Shown here: piece by piece, positions 18,501 through 26,045 of the stretch
Layout: every line of letters starts with the position of its first letter
How positions within the stretch are numbered: the first letter of the stretch is position 1
Source: Flavobacterium frigoris
GTDB taxonomy: Bacteria > Bacteroidota > Bacteroidia > Flavobacteriales > Flavobacteriaceae
Length of the DNA: 64,000 bases
Assembly: GCF_900111075.1 (NCBI RefSeq)
Contig: NZ_FOFZ01000014.1
Location: 1 to 64,000 of the forward strand
Reading direction: 5' to 3'
The notes under the pieces: generated by a model
What the model saw: only the letters and a program-made list of their open reading frames with translations
The model's database searches: none
Told to the model about the DNA's origin: nothing
Position numbers and translations under genes: made by a program

Positions 18501-18587
18501 GATTTGGTGCTGCAACTTTCAAATGCATGTAATCAAGCATGTGCAGAATTAGAAATAGAATTTAATAATATAAAAAACAAAAACTGA
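15585..18587 (+). CDS. Hybrid sensor histidine kinase: CHASE3, two PAS, HisKA, HATPase, receiver, HPt
   Basis: A 1000-residue inner-membrane sensor. A transmembrane helix at about 7-28, a periplasmic CHASE3 domain (about 30-180) and a second helix at about 184-205 come first. Two PAS domains (about 223-335 and 339-455) are near-identical repeats. The phospho-accepting His is in SHEIRTPMNAIIGFT (H506). The receiver Asp is in VILMDLQMP (D795) and the C-terminal HPt His is in SAHKMVPSF (H935). All phosphorelay residues are present. The gene follows the AraC gene closely and overlaps the receiver gene by one base (TGATG). Confidence 0.92.
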   Translation: MKLILEKRFQLYYILVSIILASVLGIFYYNNLQVKSSSDSAEHAQVILHKNANVLLDILDIETGVRGYIISENYIYLETFNNAVKAMKGNLAALSMLTKNNAPQNIQVDSLKMMTSKNLFLLQKIIDDRKIGLLDENEKIAILEDGKVITDKIKSIIAKINIDEYNVLKLRKIENEKSIQNAEILFFLLLILIFVVFTLVFIIIKSLKVRNQELELFTTSQKLLSNYSLSLIEASLDPLITINIDGKITDMNEATVQITGINREKLIGSNFFEYFTEPQMAREVYLEVFDKGSVADSPLTIRHREGKLTDVLFNGSVYKDDKGAVLGIVIVARDVTAQKLLSNYSLSLIEASRDPLVTISIKGKITDMNEATIKITGMERELLTGSDFFDYFTEPQMAREVYQEVFAKGSVADSPLTLRHKNGKLTDVLFNGSVYKDDQGNVLGVVVVARDITDQKRIETELIEAKVFAELATGIAEEEKRNAENATLIAENAVKAKQQFLSNMSHEIRTPMNAIIGFTKVVLKTDLTEKQKEYLNAIKMSGDALIVLINDILDLAKVDAGKMSFENIPFKVKSSITSMLHLFETKIQEKNLKLAIEYDSNIPAVIVGDPIRLHQIILNLVSNAVKFTIKGKITVSVRLIDENAENVTIEFAVTDTGIGIPEDKIATIFDNFQQASSGTSRIYGGTGLGLAIVKQLVEPQGGSINVTSKVDEGTTFSFRLSFQKTTADAEVETEIIEVEKLNKNINVLVVEDIALNQLLMKTLLDDFGFERDIAENGKVAIEKLENNSYDVILMDLQMPEMNGFEATEYIRNTMNSEIPIIALTADVTTVDLAKCKSVGMNDYIAKPVDERLLYSKILNIVRKSSSKKAKEIKKNSVVKTKKYTDLAYLESRTKSNPKLMMEMIDAYLQQTPAIVATMTESLRNKDWELLRASAHKMVPSFSIMGISTEFEEMAKKIQSYTADSANQKEEIADLVLQLSNACNQACAELEIEFNNIKNKN

Positions 18588-19021
18588 TGAAAAACGAAGA
18601 AAAAATAAAACTATTTTTAGTAGATGACGATGCCGTTTTTCTAAAGTCATTAGAAATCGAATTTCTTCATCACACTGATTTCGTAGTCGAAACCTATGCA
18701 ACTGGTGAACTTTGCCTAGCTAATTTAGAGAAAAAACCAGATGTAATCATCCTTGATTATCATTTGGATGGAATTGATAAAAACGCGATGAACGGGATTG
18801 AAACTTTAGATAAAATCAAAGAATTTGATCCAGATATTCCAGTTGTAATGTTATCCTCTCAAGATAAAATTGATGTCGCCATCAGTTGTATGCACCACAA
18901 AGCTTTTGATTATGTCGTAAAAAGTGAAACTTCTTTCTTGCGACTTCAAAAAAACATTACTGCCTATTTCCATTTTGAAAGAATTGAAAAAGAGTTAAAT
19001 TGGTACATGGCTAGAATGTAA
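18587..19021 (+). CDS. Stand-alone response-regulator receiver protein
   Basis: A 144-residue CheY-like domain without an output domain. The acidic pocket is DDD (13-15), the phosphoacceptor is D57 in VIILDYHLDG, and VVMLSSQD and YVVKSE supply the conserved Ser and Lys. A C-terminal helix of about 20 residues follows the fold. Its start overlaps the kinase stop by one base, so translation is coupled. Likely roles are taking phosphate from the HPt domain or acting as a sink; its target is unknown. A strong terminator ends the three-gene operon. Confidence 0.9.
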   Translation: MKNEEKIKLFLVDDDAVFLKSLEIEFLHHTDFVVETYATGELCLANLEKKPDVIILDYHLDGIDKNAMNGIETLDKIKEFDPDIPVVMLSSQDKIDVAISCMHHKAFDYVVKSETSFLRLQKNITAYFHFERIEKELNWYMARM

Positions 19022-19060
19022 TGATCTGATTTATTGCGCAACTTAAACAACACACCATAA

Positions 19061-19099
19061 AAAAGCTAAGCCTGTCAAATGACAGGCTTAGCTTTTTTT
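19061..19099 (+). terminator. Strong terminator of the AraC-kinase-receiver operon
   Basis: A perfect stem pairs AAAGCTAAGCCTGTC with GACAGGCTTAGCTTT around a four-base loop, followed by T residues. Confidence 0.95.
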
Positions 19100-19137
19100 A
19101 CATTAATCACAAAAAATTTAATTGTTCAAATCATGTT

Positions 19138-19179
19138 AATTGTATAATGTTTAAGCATATTAACATAACTTCTTTGGTA
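19138..19179 (+). promoter_or_regulatory. Bipartite stress-island promoter motif, site 2
   Basis: AATTGTATAATG at 19138-19149, 24 bases, then TTGGTA. Precedes the ice-binding lipoprotein gene. Confidence 0.45.
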
Positions 19180-19234
19180 ATAATATCATCACATTTGAAT
19201 AGTGATAATTAATTCACAATTTAAACCCCAATTT

Positions 19235-20056
19235 ATGAAATTAGTAAAAGTAATACCAATGATAGCGATGCTATTAGTTGGAGTACTATCAAGTTGTAGT
19301 GCAGATGCCGAATCCTCAGAACTAGTAATAGCAAATTCTAAATATGAAACCACGCCTATTTCATCTCCAAAACAGGAAGCTAGTACTTCGTCACAAGTTT
19401 CGGCATTGAAAGGCATAAATCTTGGTGTTGCAGAGAATTTTGTGATTCTGTCTAAAACAGGAATTACTGATGTCTATAAATCTGATGTTACAGGAGATAT
19501 TGGCGTAAGTCCTATAACTGGAGCTGCTATTTTATTGAAATGTAATGAAGTAACTGGTACAATTTATACAGTTGACGCTGCTGGACCACTTCCTTGTAGA
19601 GTAACTAATGCTACGAGATTAACAACAGCCGTGGGTGACATGCAAACTGCATATACGGATGCCGCAGGACGTTCTAACCCTAATTTCCTAAATTTAGGGG
19701 CTGGAAGCATTGGAGGTAAAACACTTACACCAGGCCTGTATACTTGGACAAGCGACCTTTTGATCCCTACCGACATCACAATTTCAGGAAGCCCCACTGA
19801 TGTATGGATATTCCAAGTCGCAGGAAATCTTGATATGAGTAATGCAGTGAGAATTACACTTGCTGGTGGCGCTCAAGCTAAAAATATCTTTTGGCAAACA
19901 GCTGGTGCAGTTACACTAGGAACTACAAGTCATTTTGAAGGAATCATATTAAGCAAAACCGGAATTAATCTAAAAACAGGAGCTTCAATAAATGGGAAAA
20001 TGATGGCTCAAACTGCAGTTACACTGCAAATGAATACTGTTAAAAGACCACAATAA
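19235..20056 (+). CDS. Ice-binding (DUF3494) lipoprotein
   Basis: A 273-residue protein. The ATG at 19235 opens a lipoprotein signal with lipobox LSSC; an upstream in-frame GTG at 19202 would put a polar extension before it. Residues from about 61 to the end are a DUF3494 domain: FVILSKTGITDV, GDIGVSP, LTPGLYTW, DVWIFQVAGNLDMS, NIFWQTAGAVTLGTTSHFEG and a final LKTGASINGKMMAQTAVTL. This right-handed beta-helix binds ice crystal planes in characterised members. The lipid anchor suggests display on the cell envelope. A promoter-motif copy lies upstream and a terminator downstream. Confidence 0.92.
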   Translation: MKLVKVIPMIAMLLVGVLSSCSADAESSELVIANSKYETTPISSPKQEASTSSQVSALKGINLGVAENFVILSKTGITDVYKSDVTGDIGVSPITGAAILLKCNEVTGTIYTVDAAGPLPCRVTNATRLTTAVGDMQTAYTDAAGRSNPNFLNLGAGSIGGKTLTPGLYTWTSDLLIPTDITISGSPTDVWIFQVAGNLDMSNAVRITLAGGAQAKNIFWQTAGAVTLGTTSHFEGIILSKTGINLKTGASINGKMMAQTAVTLQMNTVKRPQ

Positions 20057-20075
20057 AAAAACCTATATTTTTAAG

Positions 20076-20114
20076 AAAGCACCAGATGCCCTATGGCAAA
20101 CGGTGCTTTTTTTT
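20076..20114 (+). terminator. Intrinsic terminator after the ice-binding gene
   Basis: AAAGCACC pairs with GGTGCTTT across an 18-base loop, followed by T residues. Confidence 0.8.
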
Positions 20115-20164
20115 ATATCGAATAATATTGAAGAAAATCTGTGAATGATGAAACTTTTCATCCA

Positions 20165-20206
20165 AATTATATAAAACATACTGCCTATAAGAGCTTTACC
20201 TTTGAT
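20165..20206 (+). promoter_or_regulatory. Bipartite stress-island promoter motif, site 3
   Basis: AATTATATAAAA at 20165-20176, 25 bases, then TTGAT. It lies 25 bases before a 55-codon membrane-protein gene. Confidence 0.5.
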
Positions 20207-20231
20207 TATAATATAATTAGAAATTATCATC

Positions 20232-20399
20232 ATGTCATTAATTAGCATATTGTTAGCTTTTATTGTTATCGGAGCTGTTCTTTGGCTGATAAATACTTAT
20301 GTTCCTATGGATATTACAATAAAAAATATATTCAATTCACTAATTATAATTGTGACTATCATATGGATACTTAATGCTTTTGGGCTTTTCAGTTCTTAA
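20232..20399 (+). CDS. Thivi_2564-family small membrane protein
   Basis: A 55-residue protein starting at ATG 20232. Two hydrophobic helices flank NTYVPMD, the conserved turn of this family (helix ending VLWLINTYVPMD, then the C-terminal helix IIWILNAFGLF). The family is widespread in Proteobacteria and Bacteroidota and has no assigned function; its neighbours are often general-stress genes, as here. The gene has a motif-bearing promoter region of its own and may be co-transcribed with the next small membrane protein 61 bases downstream. Confidence 0.8.
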   Translation: MSLISILLAFIVIGAVLWLINTYVPMDITIKNIFNSLIIIVTIIWILNAFGLFSS

Positions 20400-20460
20400 T
20401 TCAATTGATCCTATCTATAAAAAAAAGTTATGAAATTTATAAATCTAAAAAAATAAAATT

Positions 20461-20655
20461 ATGAATCTTAAAAGAATCTTTGGGGCTTTACTTACAGCCC
20501 TTGGTATCGGAGCGCTAATATATGCTGCAGTATTATTTATGAATACCTCAGGCGGTAATCAAGATATTAAAGCGTTAATAATCTACGGAATACTAGGGCT
20601 AATATTCTTTACATCAGGAATAAGTCTAGTTAGAACTACAAAAGACGAATCATAA
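20461..20655 (+). CDS. Small two-helix membrane protein
   Basis: A 64-residue protein with two predicted helices (FGALLTALGIGALIYAAVLF and ALIIYGILGLIFFTSGISLV) and a short charged tail. No named family is recognised. Position between other tiny membrane proteins and Dps suggests an envelope-stress role. No separate promoter motif is seen, so it probably reads from the upstream unit. Confidence 0.65.
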   Translation: MNLKRIFGALLTALGIGALIYAAVLFMNTSGGNQDIKALIIYGILGLIFFTSGISLVRTTKDES

Positions 20656-20977
20656 GTAAAATCAAAATTGACATATCCTCATTGCTATTACTGGAGGAAT
20701 CAATTGGAACTGATTAATCATAATTAGGCTGTATGTGATTGGAAATTTATTAAAATTAGAAAGAAATGCAATTTTTATTTGATTACAAATTTTTGAATGG
20801 TATCTTTAGATAGTTTGATAAATCAATTTTTTACATAAAATTAGCTGATTTAAATATTTACGATCAGATTTAAAAATGTAATGTTTTTTGAATTGATTAT
20901 TAAATACAGATACACCTACCGTATAGCATTTTAAAAAACAGGAACAATCAAATTTTAACATCAAAAACGTAACATCG
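20656..20977. other. Gene-free spacer
   Basis: Very AT-rich. No ORF, repeat or convincing promoter is seen; a TTTG near 20900 and a TACCGTATAG near 20924 are the best promoter-like pieces but match neither promoter class well. Confidence 0.4.
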
Positions 20978-21190
20978 ATGAATGCAAAAAACATAGGAAT
21001 ACTAATAATAATTATTGGAGCTATTATGGTGTTTTATACCGGATTTAATTATGTGACTACTGAAAAGGTTGTCGACATAGGACCAATAGAGATAAACAAG
21101 CAACAAAATCATCCTGTTCAATGGTCACCAATCGTTGGCGTTGTACTAATCATAGGCGGTGTTGTCCTTGTTGCAAAAGATAAAAAATAA
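20978..21190 (+). CDS. Small membrane protein (DUF3185-like)
   Basis: A 70-residue protein with an N-terminal helix (IGILIIIIGAIMVFYTGFNY), a loop carrying VDIGPIEINKQ, and a second helix (SPIVGVVLIIGGVVLVA). The loop and the two glycine-rich helices resemble DUF3185-type proteins found beside Dps and CsbD genes; that link is from memory. It lies just before Dps, with 110 bases between. Confidence 0.7.
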   Translation: MNAKNIGILIIIIGAIMVFYTGFNYVTTEKVVDIGPIEINKQQNHPVQWSPIVGVVLIIGGVVLVAKDKK

Positions 21191-21300
21191 TTATTTTTAA
21201 AATTTTAAATCAGTTTAAAAGCTTTATTGCTGCACAATAACTATTAAAATTCAAAATGGTTCCTAACTCAATACACTATTAAAATATAAAATTTAGCATT

Positions 21301-21774
21301 ATGAAACCACAAATTGGAATTACAGAAAATCATTTAGCAAACAGTGTTACATTACTTTCCTCCGTTTTAGCAGATGGGATGACGCTCTATATTAAAACTA
21401 GAAAATTCCATTGGAACGTTTGCGGAGAGAGCTTTATGGAAATACACAAATTGTTTGAAAATCAATACAAACAATTAGAGGAAAGTATAGATGAAATTGC
21501 TGAACGCATCAACAAACTTGGAGGTAAAACAATTGGAACAATGGCAGAGTTTTCTAAACTTACCCACCTTAAAGAATCACCTAGTAAGTATCCATCTCAA
21601 AAAGAAATGTTAGCAGAGTTATTAAATGATCATGAAACAGTTATTGTTTCGCTTCGTACTGGAATCGAAGTATCTGAAAAAGAAAACAAAGATATTGGTA
21701 CTGCTGATTTTCTAACGGGAATGTTACAAGAACACGAAACAATAGCATGGATATTAAGAAGGTATTTAAGCTAG
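21301..21774 (+). CDS. dps: Dps-family ferritin-like DNA-protection protein
   Basis: A 157-residue four-helix protein. The inter-subunit ferroxidase residues are visible: His in KFHWNVCG, then HKLFENQYKQLEESIDEIAERI with its Asp and Glu. Dps dodecamers oxidise and store iron, remove hydrogen peroxide and, in some species, coat DNA. The N terminus is short, so DNA binding by a Lys-rich tail is not supported. Placement in the island agrees with an oxidative or starvation stress role. No copy of the 12-mer promoter motif is seen directly in front of it. Confidence 0.92.
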   Translation: MKPQIGITENHLANSVTLLSSVLADGMTLYIKTRKFHWNVCGESFMEIHKLFENQYKQLEESIDEIAERINKLGGKTIGTMAEFSKLTHLKESPSKYPSQKEMLAELLNDHETVIVSLRTGIEVSEKENKDIGTADFLTGMLQEHETIAWILRRYLS

Positions 21775-21900
21775 ACAATTTATACTTCGCTCCTTCTTAT
21801 TTATTGAAGTAACCTTACGGGTCTCGTTTTTACTAAGGAGTGAATTTTCAATCAATTTTTATAAAAATTTATTAAATAGCATATCATAATTACAGACATC

Positions 21901-22344
21901 ATGAAAAAAACTACTTTAAGTACAATTACAAAAAACCTCTTTTTAGGCCTATTATTAATCCTGTTTACGGCATCCTTAACTTCTTGCTCCAAAAAGGTTG
22001 CTTTTCAAACTTCAACTATTGTTCCAGCAGCGCGTGGTGATGTCAAGATAACAAAAGATAATAATAAGAACTACCTGATTCAAATTAAATTGGAAAACTT
22101 GGCAGAGGTAAAGCGACTTGAGTCATCAAAAAAGGCTTACGTCGTATGGATGGAATCAGACGATTCAATGGTTAAAAATATTGGTCAGATAAAAAGTGAT
22201 TCAAAATTTTTGTCTTCAAAATTGAAAGCGACTTTTGAAACAGTTACTCCAATAAAGCCTACGAAAATATTTATAACTGCTGAAGAAGATGCAGAAGTTC
22301 AGTACCCTGATAAGGAAATAATCCTTAGCACACGAAATTTATAA
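21901..22344 (+). CDS. Lipoprotein of unknown function
   Basis: A 147-residue protein with lipobox LTSC (Cys at residue 29). The mature part is a single small beta-rich domain (DVKITKDNNKNYLIQIKLEN; KKAYVVWMESDD; TKIFITAEEDAEVQYPD). The VVWMESDD segment is reminiscent of anti-sigma-factor or DOMON-type beta-sandwich lipoproteins, but no firm family is recognised. A terminator follows 110 bases downstream. Confidence 0.65.
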   Translation: MKKTTLSTITKNLFLGLLLILFTASLTSCSKKVAFQTSTIVPAARGDVKITKDNNKNYLIQIKLENLAEVKRLESSKKAYVVWMESDDSMVKNIGQIKSDSKFLSSKLKATFETVTPIKPTKIFITAEEDAEVQYPDKEIILSTRNL

Positions 22345-22454
22345 TATCTAGAAAAGATATTAATTAGGAAAGTCACGATAAAAAGATTGTCGCTTTTTTA
22401 CATAAATTAAAAAAGCGGATCATTTTAATAATTTTTTTTGGTTTGGTTTGGTTA

Positions 22455-22483
22455 AAGGGTTGCAGTAAAATGCAACCCTTTTT
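22455..22483 (+). terminator. Intrinsic terminator
   Basis: AAGGGTTGCA / TGCAACCCTT perfect 10-base stem, six-base loop, T tail. Confidence 0.9.
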
Positions 22484-22560
22484 TAGGTAGAGATATTTTT
22501 ATTTTCGAATAGAAGAAAACATTGTATAATAAAAGTGTAAATAGTATAATTTATTTAGAA

Positions 22561-22601
22561 AGTTACACAATACTTTAAACGCCTAAAAAAAGACCTTTGT
22601 A
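22561..22601 (+). promoter_or_regulatory. Bipartite stress-island promoter motif, site 4
   Basis: AGTTACACAATA at 22561-22572, 24 bases, then TTGTA (22597-22601) within GACCTTTGTA. Precedes the YihY gene by 30 bases. Confidence 0.55.
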
Positions 22602-22630
22602 AATTTTAAAAATCCTATAAACAGCAAAAA

Positions 22631-23533
22631 ATGCAATTTAAAACTAAGGATACAGTCACGCTACTATCAACAACTTTTGCCGCTTGGAACGATAAAGATC
22701 CTTTTAGACAAAGCGCTGTTATTGCCTATTATTCCATTTTTAGTATACCAGGATTATTAGTGTTAATCATTTCTATTGCTGGTTATTTCTTTGGAAATGA
22801 CGTTGTAAATAAAAATATCTTAGAACAGATTTCGAGCACTATGGGAACAGAAACGTCAATCCAGATCAGTCAAATTCTAATTAAATCTACCGAATCAAAA
22901 TCTACGGTATGGGGATCTATAATTGGCGTCACTATTTTACTTGTTGGATCAACAGCTGTATTTGTTGAATTGCAAAAATCGCTCAACTTGATTTGGCATG
23001 TAGAAGTACTTCAACAAAAAGGGATTTTAACTATTCTAAAAGCAAGATTATTTTCCTTTGGGCTAATATTAGCCATCGCTTTTTTACTTCTGGTCTCTTT
23101 GGTTATCAGTACCGGTTTATCCAGTATGGCCAATTGGATCAAAGGATATACGGATGACTCCACTATCCTTTTTTTCAATATATTAAATTTTTTATTTTCG
23201 TTTGGGGTGATATCGGTACTTTTTGCACTAATGTTTAAAATTTTACCGGATGCCAAAATTAAATGGAAGCATGTTTGGCTAGGATCTATAGTAACTGGAA
23301 TTCTATTTACCATTGGCAAAACAGTATTAGCCTTTTATTTCAGCACAGCCAATCCAGCATCTATTTATGGAGTTGCGGGTTCCATAATTTTAATTTTATT
23401 ATGGGTTTCATACTCTTCTATGATTCTGTTTTTTGGCGCCGAATTTACAGCTGCTTACGCCAAATTTTACTCTGGCACTATTGCTCCCACCACAATCGCA
23501 AAAAAAGAATCTTCCAATAGTAAAAAAATATAA
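22631..23533 (+). CDS. YihY/BrkB-family inner-membrane protein
   Basis: A 300-residue protein with about six membrane helices. AVIAYYSIFSIPGLLVLIIS near the N terminus and the C-terminal YGVAGSIILILLWVSYSSM followed by FFGAEF are the characteristic YihY elements. The family was once named RNase BN by mistake; its members are integral membrane proteins of unknown transport or envelope role. The gene has its own motif-bearing promoter region and stands alone, between a terminator and the next motif copy. Confidence 0.88.
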   Translation: MQFKTKDTVTLLSTTFAAWNDKDPFRQSAVIAYYSIFSIPGLLVLIISIAGYFFGNDVVNKNILEQISSTMGTETSIQISQILIKSTESKSTVWGSIIGVTILLVGSTAVFVELQKSLNLIWHVEVLQQKGILTILKARLFSFGLILAIAFLLLVSLVISTGLSSMANWIKGYTDDSTILFFNILNFLFSFGVISVLFALMFKILPDAKIKWKHVWLGSIVTGILFTIGKTVLAFYFSTANPASIYGVAGSIILILLWVSYSSMILFFGAEFTAAYAKFYSGTIAPTTIAKKESSNSKKI

Positions 23534-23688
23534 TTAGCTGATTCCTTTATTGCTCCTTAAATGATCCAATTTTCATGATAAATTAATAATCAATTATGAT
23601 TAATTAACTAAATCTAGTCCAGATTAAACTCCGTCACAATTTCTACCTCTATCTTATTACATCTGTAAATTATATAAGTTTATTCAAA

Positions 23689-23730
23689 AGTTGTATAACA
23701 TAATTTTATATTAAAATACTGAATTTTAAT
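23689..23730 (+). promoter_or_regulatory. Bipartite stress-island promoter motif, site 5
   Basis: AGTTGTATAACA at 23689-23700, 25 bases, then TTAAT. The left part is a strong match and the right part is weak. Confidence 0.4.
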
Positions 23731-23792
23731 GTATTACAAACTATGAAATTCTATACTTATTTTTTTAGCATTTCCATAAACAAATAAATACC

Positions 23793-24176
23793 ATGAAAAG
23801 AGTAAAAAAATTAGGAGTATGGATGGATCATTCTATTGCATATTTAATGGAATTCACAAACAATCCTTTTGAGATTAAAACAATTGAATCTGAATTTATT
23901 GAAAGAAAAAAAGAACAGTCTATTTCAAAAAAAACCGGATTATCAATTAATAACGACCAACATGTTTTATATGCTTATTATAACAAAATAGGCGAAGCCA
24001 TTAAAAACTACAAACAAATAGTCCTTTTTGGCCCAACAGATGCCAAAGTGGAATTATTTGATGTTTTAAGCGAAGATTATCGTTTTGTGAAAATGAAAGT
24101 TGAAATAAAAGAAACAGACAAAATGAGTGTAAATCAACAACATGCCTTTATAAATAAATATTTTACAGAAAACTAA
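23793..24176 (+). CDS. Small cytosolic protein, possibly of the eRF1-domain/host-attachment (baeRF) type
   Basis: A 127-residue protein. It opens with KKLGVWMDHSIAYLMEF, a strand-turn-strand reminiscent of the start of bacterial eRF1-like (baeRF) and host-attachment proteins, and continues with a Lys-rich helix and YKQIVLFGPTDAKVELFDVL, which reads as a Rossmann-like strand with a GPTDAK turn. Function is unknown; in other bacteria such proteins have been linked to ribosome or translation stress by context only. Single-gene unit. Confidence 0.6.
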   Translation: MKRVKKLGVWMDHSIAYLMEFTNNPFEIKTIESEFIERKKEQSISKKTGLSINNDQHVLYAYYNKIGEAIKNYKQIVLFGPTDAKVELFDVLSEDYRFVKMKVEIKETDKMSVNQQHAFINKYFTEN

Positions 24177-24310
24177 CCCCACAATTAATAAACTAAACTT
24201 GATTTAAAGTCATTATTTAGAAGCTAGATTCCAAAATCGATTTTAAACCAGACTATTTAATTCCTTCCACTTTCGATAAAAAAACTGTGAAAAATATAAA
24301 TTTATCTCAA

Positions 24311-24352
24311 TATTATGCAACAATAGTCCATTGGATAACGAAGACCTTTGTA
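24311..24352 (+). promoter_or_regulatory. Bipartite stress-island promoter motif, site 6
   Basis: TATTATGCAACA at 24311-24322, 25 bases, then TTGTA (24348-24352) within GACCTTTGTAGCAT. Precedes the MlaEFD operon with a leader of about 130 bases. Confidence 0.55.
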
Positions 24353-24482
24353 GCATAATAAAATGAAATCATTTAAAAATGCTTTTTAAAGCAAAATAAA
24401 ATTAATTCTTTAAATAAATCCAACCCTTATTATACAAAATTACAACAAGTACTAATTATTAATCTCTATTACATATGAAGCT

Positions 24483-25241
24483 TTGACAGTTTATCTAAAA
24501 AATATTTTTAATGATGTAGGTAATGTTACATTATTTGCAACAAAGTTTTTTAAAGAGGTTTTTTCTCCTCCTTATGAATTTAAAGAATTCATGAAACAAT
24601 GTTATATTATAGGGTATAAATCTATTCCCTTAGTTGCTATAACAGGTTTTATCATGGGATTAGTACTAACTCTTCAATCTCGCCCTACCCTAGCTAAATT
24701 TGGTGCTGAATCTTGGTTACCCGGTATGGTGGCACTTTCATTGATTAGAGAAATTGCGCCCGTTATCACCGCACTAATCTGTGCTGGAAAAATTTCATCA
24801 GGTATAGGAGCTGAGCTGGGTTCTATGAAAGTAACAGAACAAATAGATGCTATGGAAGTAGCGGCAATTAATCCGTTCAAATACCTAGTGGTGACCCGTA
24901 TTTTAGCAACAACGCTTATGGTTCCAATACTAGTAATATTTGCTGATGGAATTGGCATGTTTGGTGGGTATATTGGTATAAACATGCATGGAGACGTTAG
25001 CTTTTTTCGTTATATATCAAAGGTATTCGATTCCCTTGCATTCGTAGATATTATTCCGGCGACAATCAAAACATTCTTTTTTGGTTTCTTTATCGGGATG
25101 ATTGGGTGTTACAAAGGATTCAATGCTGAAAATGGTACAGCAAGTGTGGGTCAAGCTGCAAATTCAGCTGTAGTAACTGCCTCACTTACTATTTTCATCA
25201 TCGATATGTTAGCCGTTCAATTAACTGATTTACTATTTTAA
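24483..25241 (+). CDS. mlaE: MlaE-family ABC transporter permease
   Basis: A 252-residue inner-membrane permease. The start is a TTG; the only nearby ATG (24475) runs into a stop after three codons. LREIAPVITALICAGKISSGIGAELGSMKVTEQIDAMEV (shown in parts: SLIREIAPVITALICAG and IGAELGSMKVTEQIDAMEV) is the conserved MlaE core. It forms a phospholipid transporter with the ATPase and MCE proteins encoded next. The ATPase gene follows after one base. This system keeps the outer membrane asymmetric. No MlaB or MlaC gene is nearby, as is common in Bacteroidota. Confidence 0.93.
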   Translation: MTVYLKNIFNDVGNVTLFATKFFKEVFSPPYEFKEFMKQCYIIGYKSIPLVAITGFIMGLVLTLQSRPTLAKFGAESWLPGMVALSLIREIAPVITALICAGKISSGIGAELGSMKVTEQIDAMEVAAINPFKYLVVTRILATTLMVPILVIFADGIGMFGGYIGINMHGDVSFFRYISKVFDSLAFVDIIPATIKTFFFGFFIGMIGCYKGFNAENGTASVGQAANSAVVTASLTIFIIDMLAVQLTDLLF

Positions 25242-25242
25242 A

Positions 25243-26022
25243 ATGGAGAAAGAATCAACAACTATACTTCCTCAAGCCTCTATTGAGGGTAAAGTACCTG
25301 TTATAGAAATCAAAGGACTCTTTAAAACCTTTGGAGAAAATAATCATGTCCTAAAAGGAGTTAGCCTTTCCTTAAATAAAGGAGAAGACCTGGTTATATT
25401 AGGCCGATCTGGTTCTGGTAAATCCATAACAATAAAATGTATTGTGGGATTAGTTTTACCGGATAAAGGAGAGATAAAAGTATTTAGTCAAAATGTACTA
25501 GACTTGGCAACTCATCAACTTAATGAAGTTCGAATTAGAATTGGTTTCTTATTTCAAAATTCTGCTTTATATGATTCAATGACCGTTAAACAAAATCTGG
25601 CATTCACCTTAAAACGTCATGCATCCAATTTGACCTATCAAGAAGTTGAAAAGCAAATTGAAGAGGTATTAGCAAGCGTAGGTTTAGCAGAAGCTATAAA
25701 TAAAATGCCCTCAGAATTGTCAGGAGGAATGCGAAAAAGAATTGCGCTTGCACGCACACTAATCTTGAAACCTGAGATCATTCTATATGATGAACCCACA
25801 ACTGGTTTAGATACAATTACATCACGGGAAATAAGCGAGTTGATTTTAGAAATTAAGAAAAAAAACAAAACCTCTTCCATTATTATTACACACGATATGG
25901 CCTGTGCAAAACTTACAGCTGACCGTATTATGATTCTGAAGGATGGAGTAATTCATGCAGAGGGCAGTTATCAAGAACTAGAAGCGAGTGAAGACCAATG
26001 GGTACGCTCCTTTTTTTTATAA
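25243..26022 (+). CDS. mlaF: MlaF-type ABC transporter ATPase
   Basis: A 259-residue ATPase with Walker A GRSGSGKS (54-61), Q-loop region RIGFLFQNSALYDSMTV, signature LSGGMRKR and Walker B IILYDEPTTGLD. LYDSMTV and GGMRKR are typical of the MlaF/Ttg2A branch rather than of importers. The N-terminal extension of about 20 residues precedes the core. Tightly packed between permease and MCE genes, so part of one operon. Confidence 0.93.
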   Translation: MEKESTTILPQASIEGKVPVIEIKGLFKTFGENNHVLKGVSLSLNKGEDLVILGRSGSGKSITIKCIVGLVLPDKGEIKVFSQNVLDLATHQLNEVRIRIGFLFQNSALYDSMTVKQNLAFTLKRHASNLTYQEVEKQIEEVLASVGLAEAINKMPSELSGGMRKRIALARTLILKPEIILYDEPTTGLDTITSREISELILEIKKKNKTSSIIITHDMACAKLTADRIMILKDGVIHAEGSYQELEASEDQWVRSFFL

Positions 26023-26045
26023 TTATTAAATTTAAGAAGTTAGTT

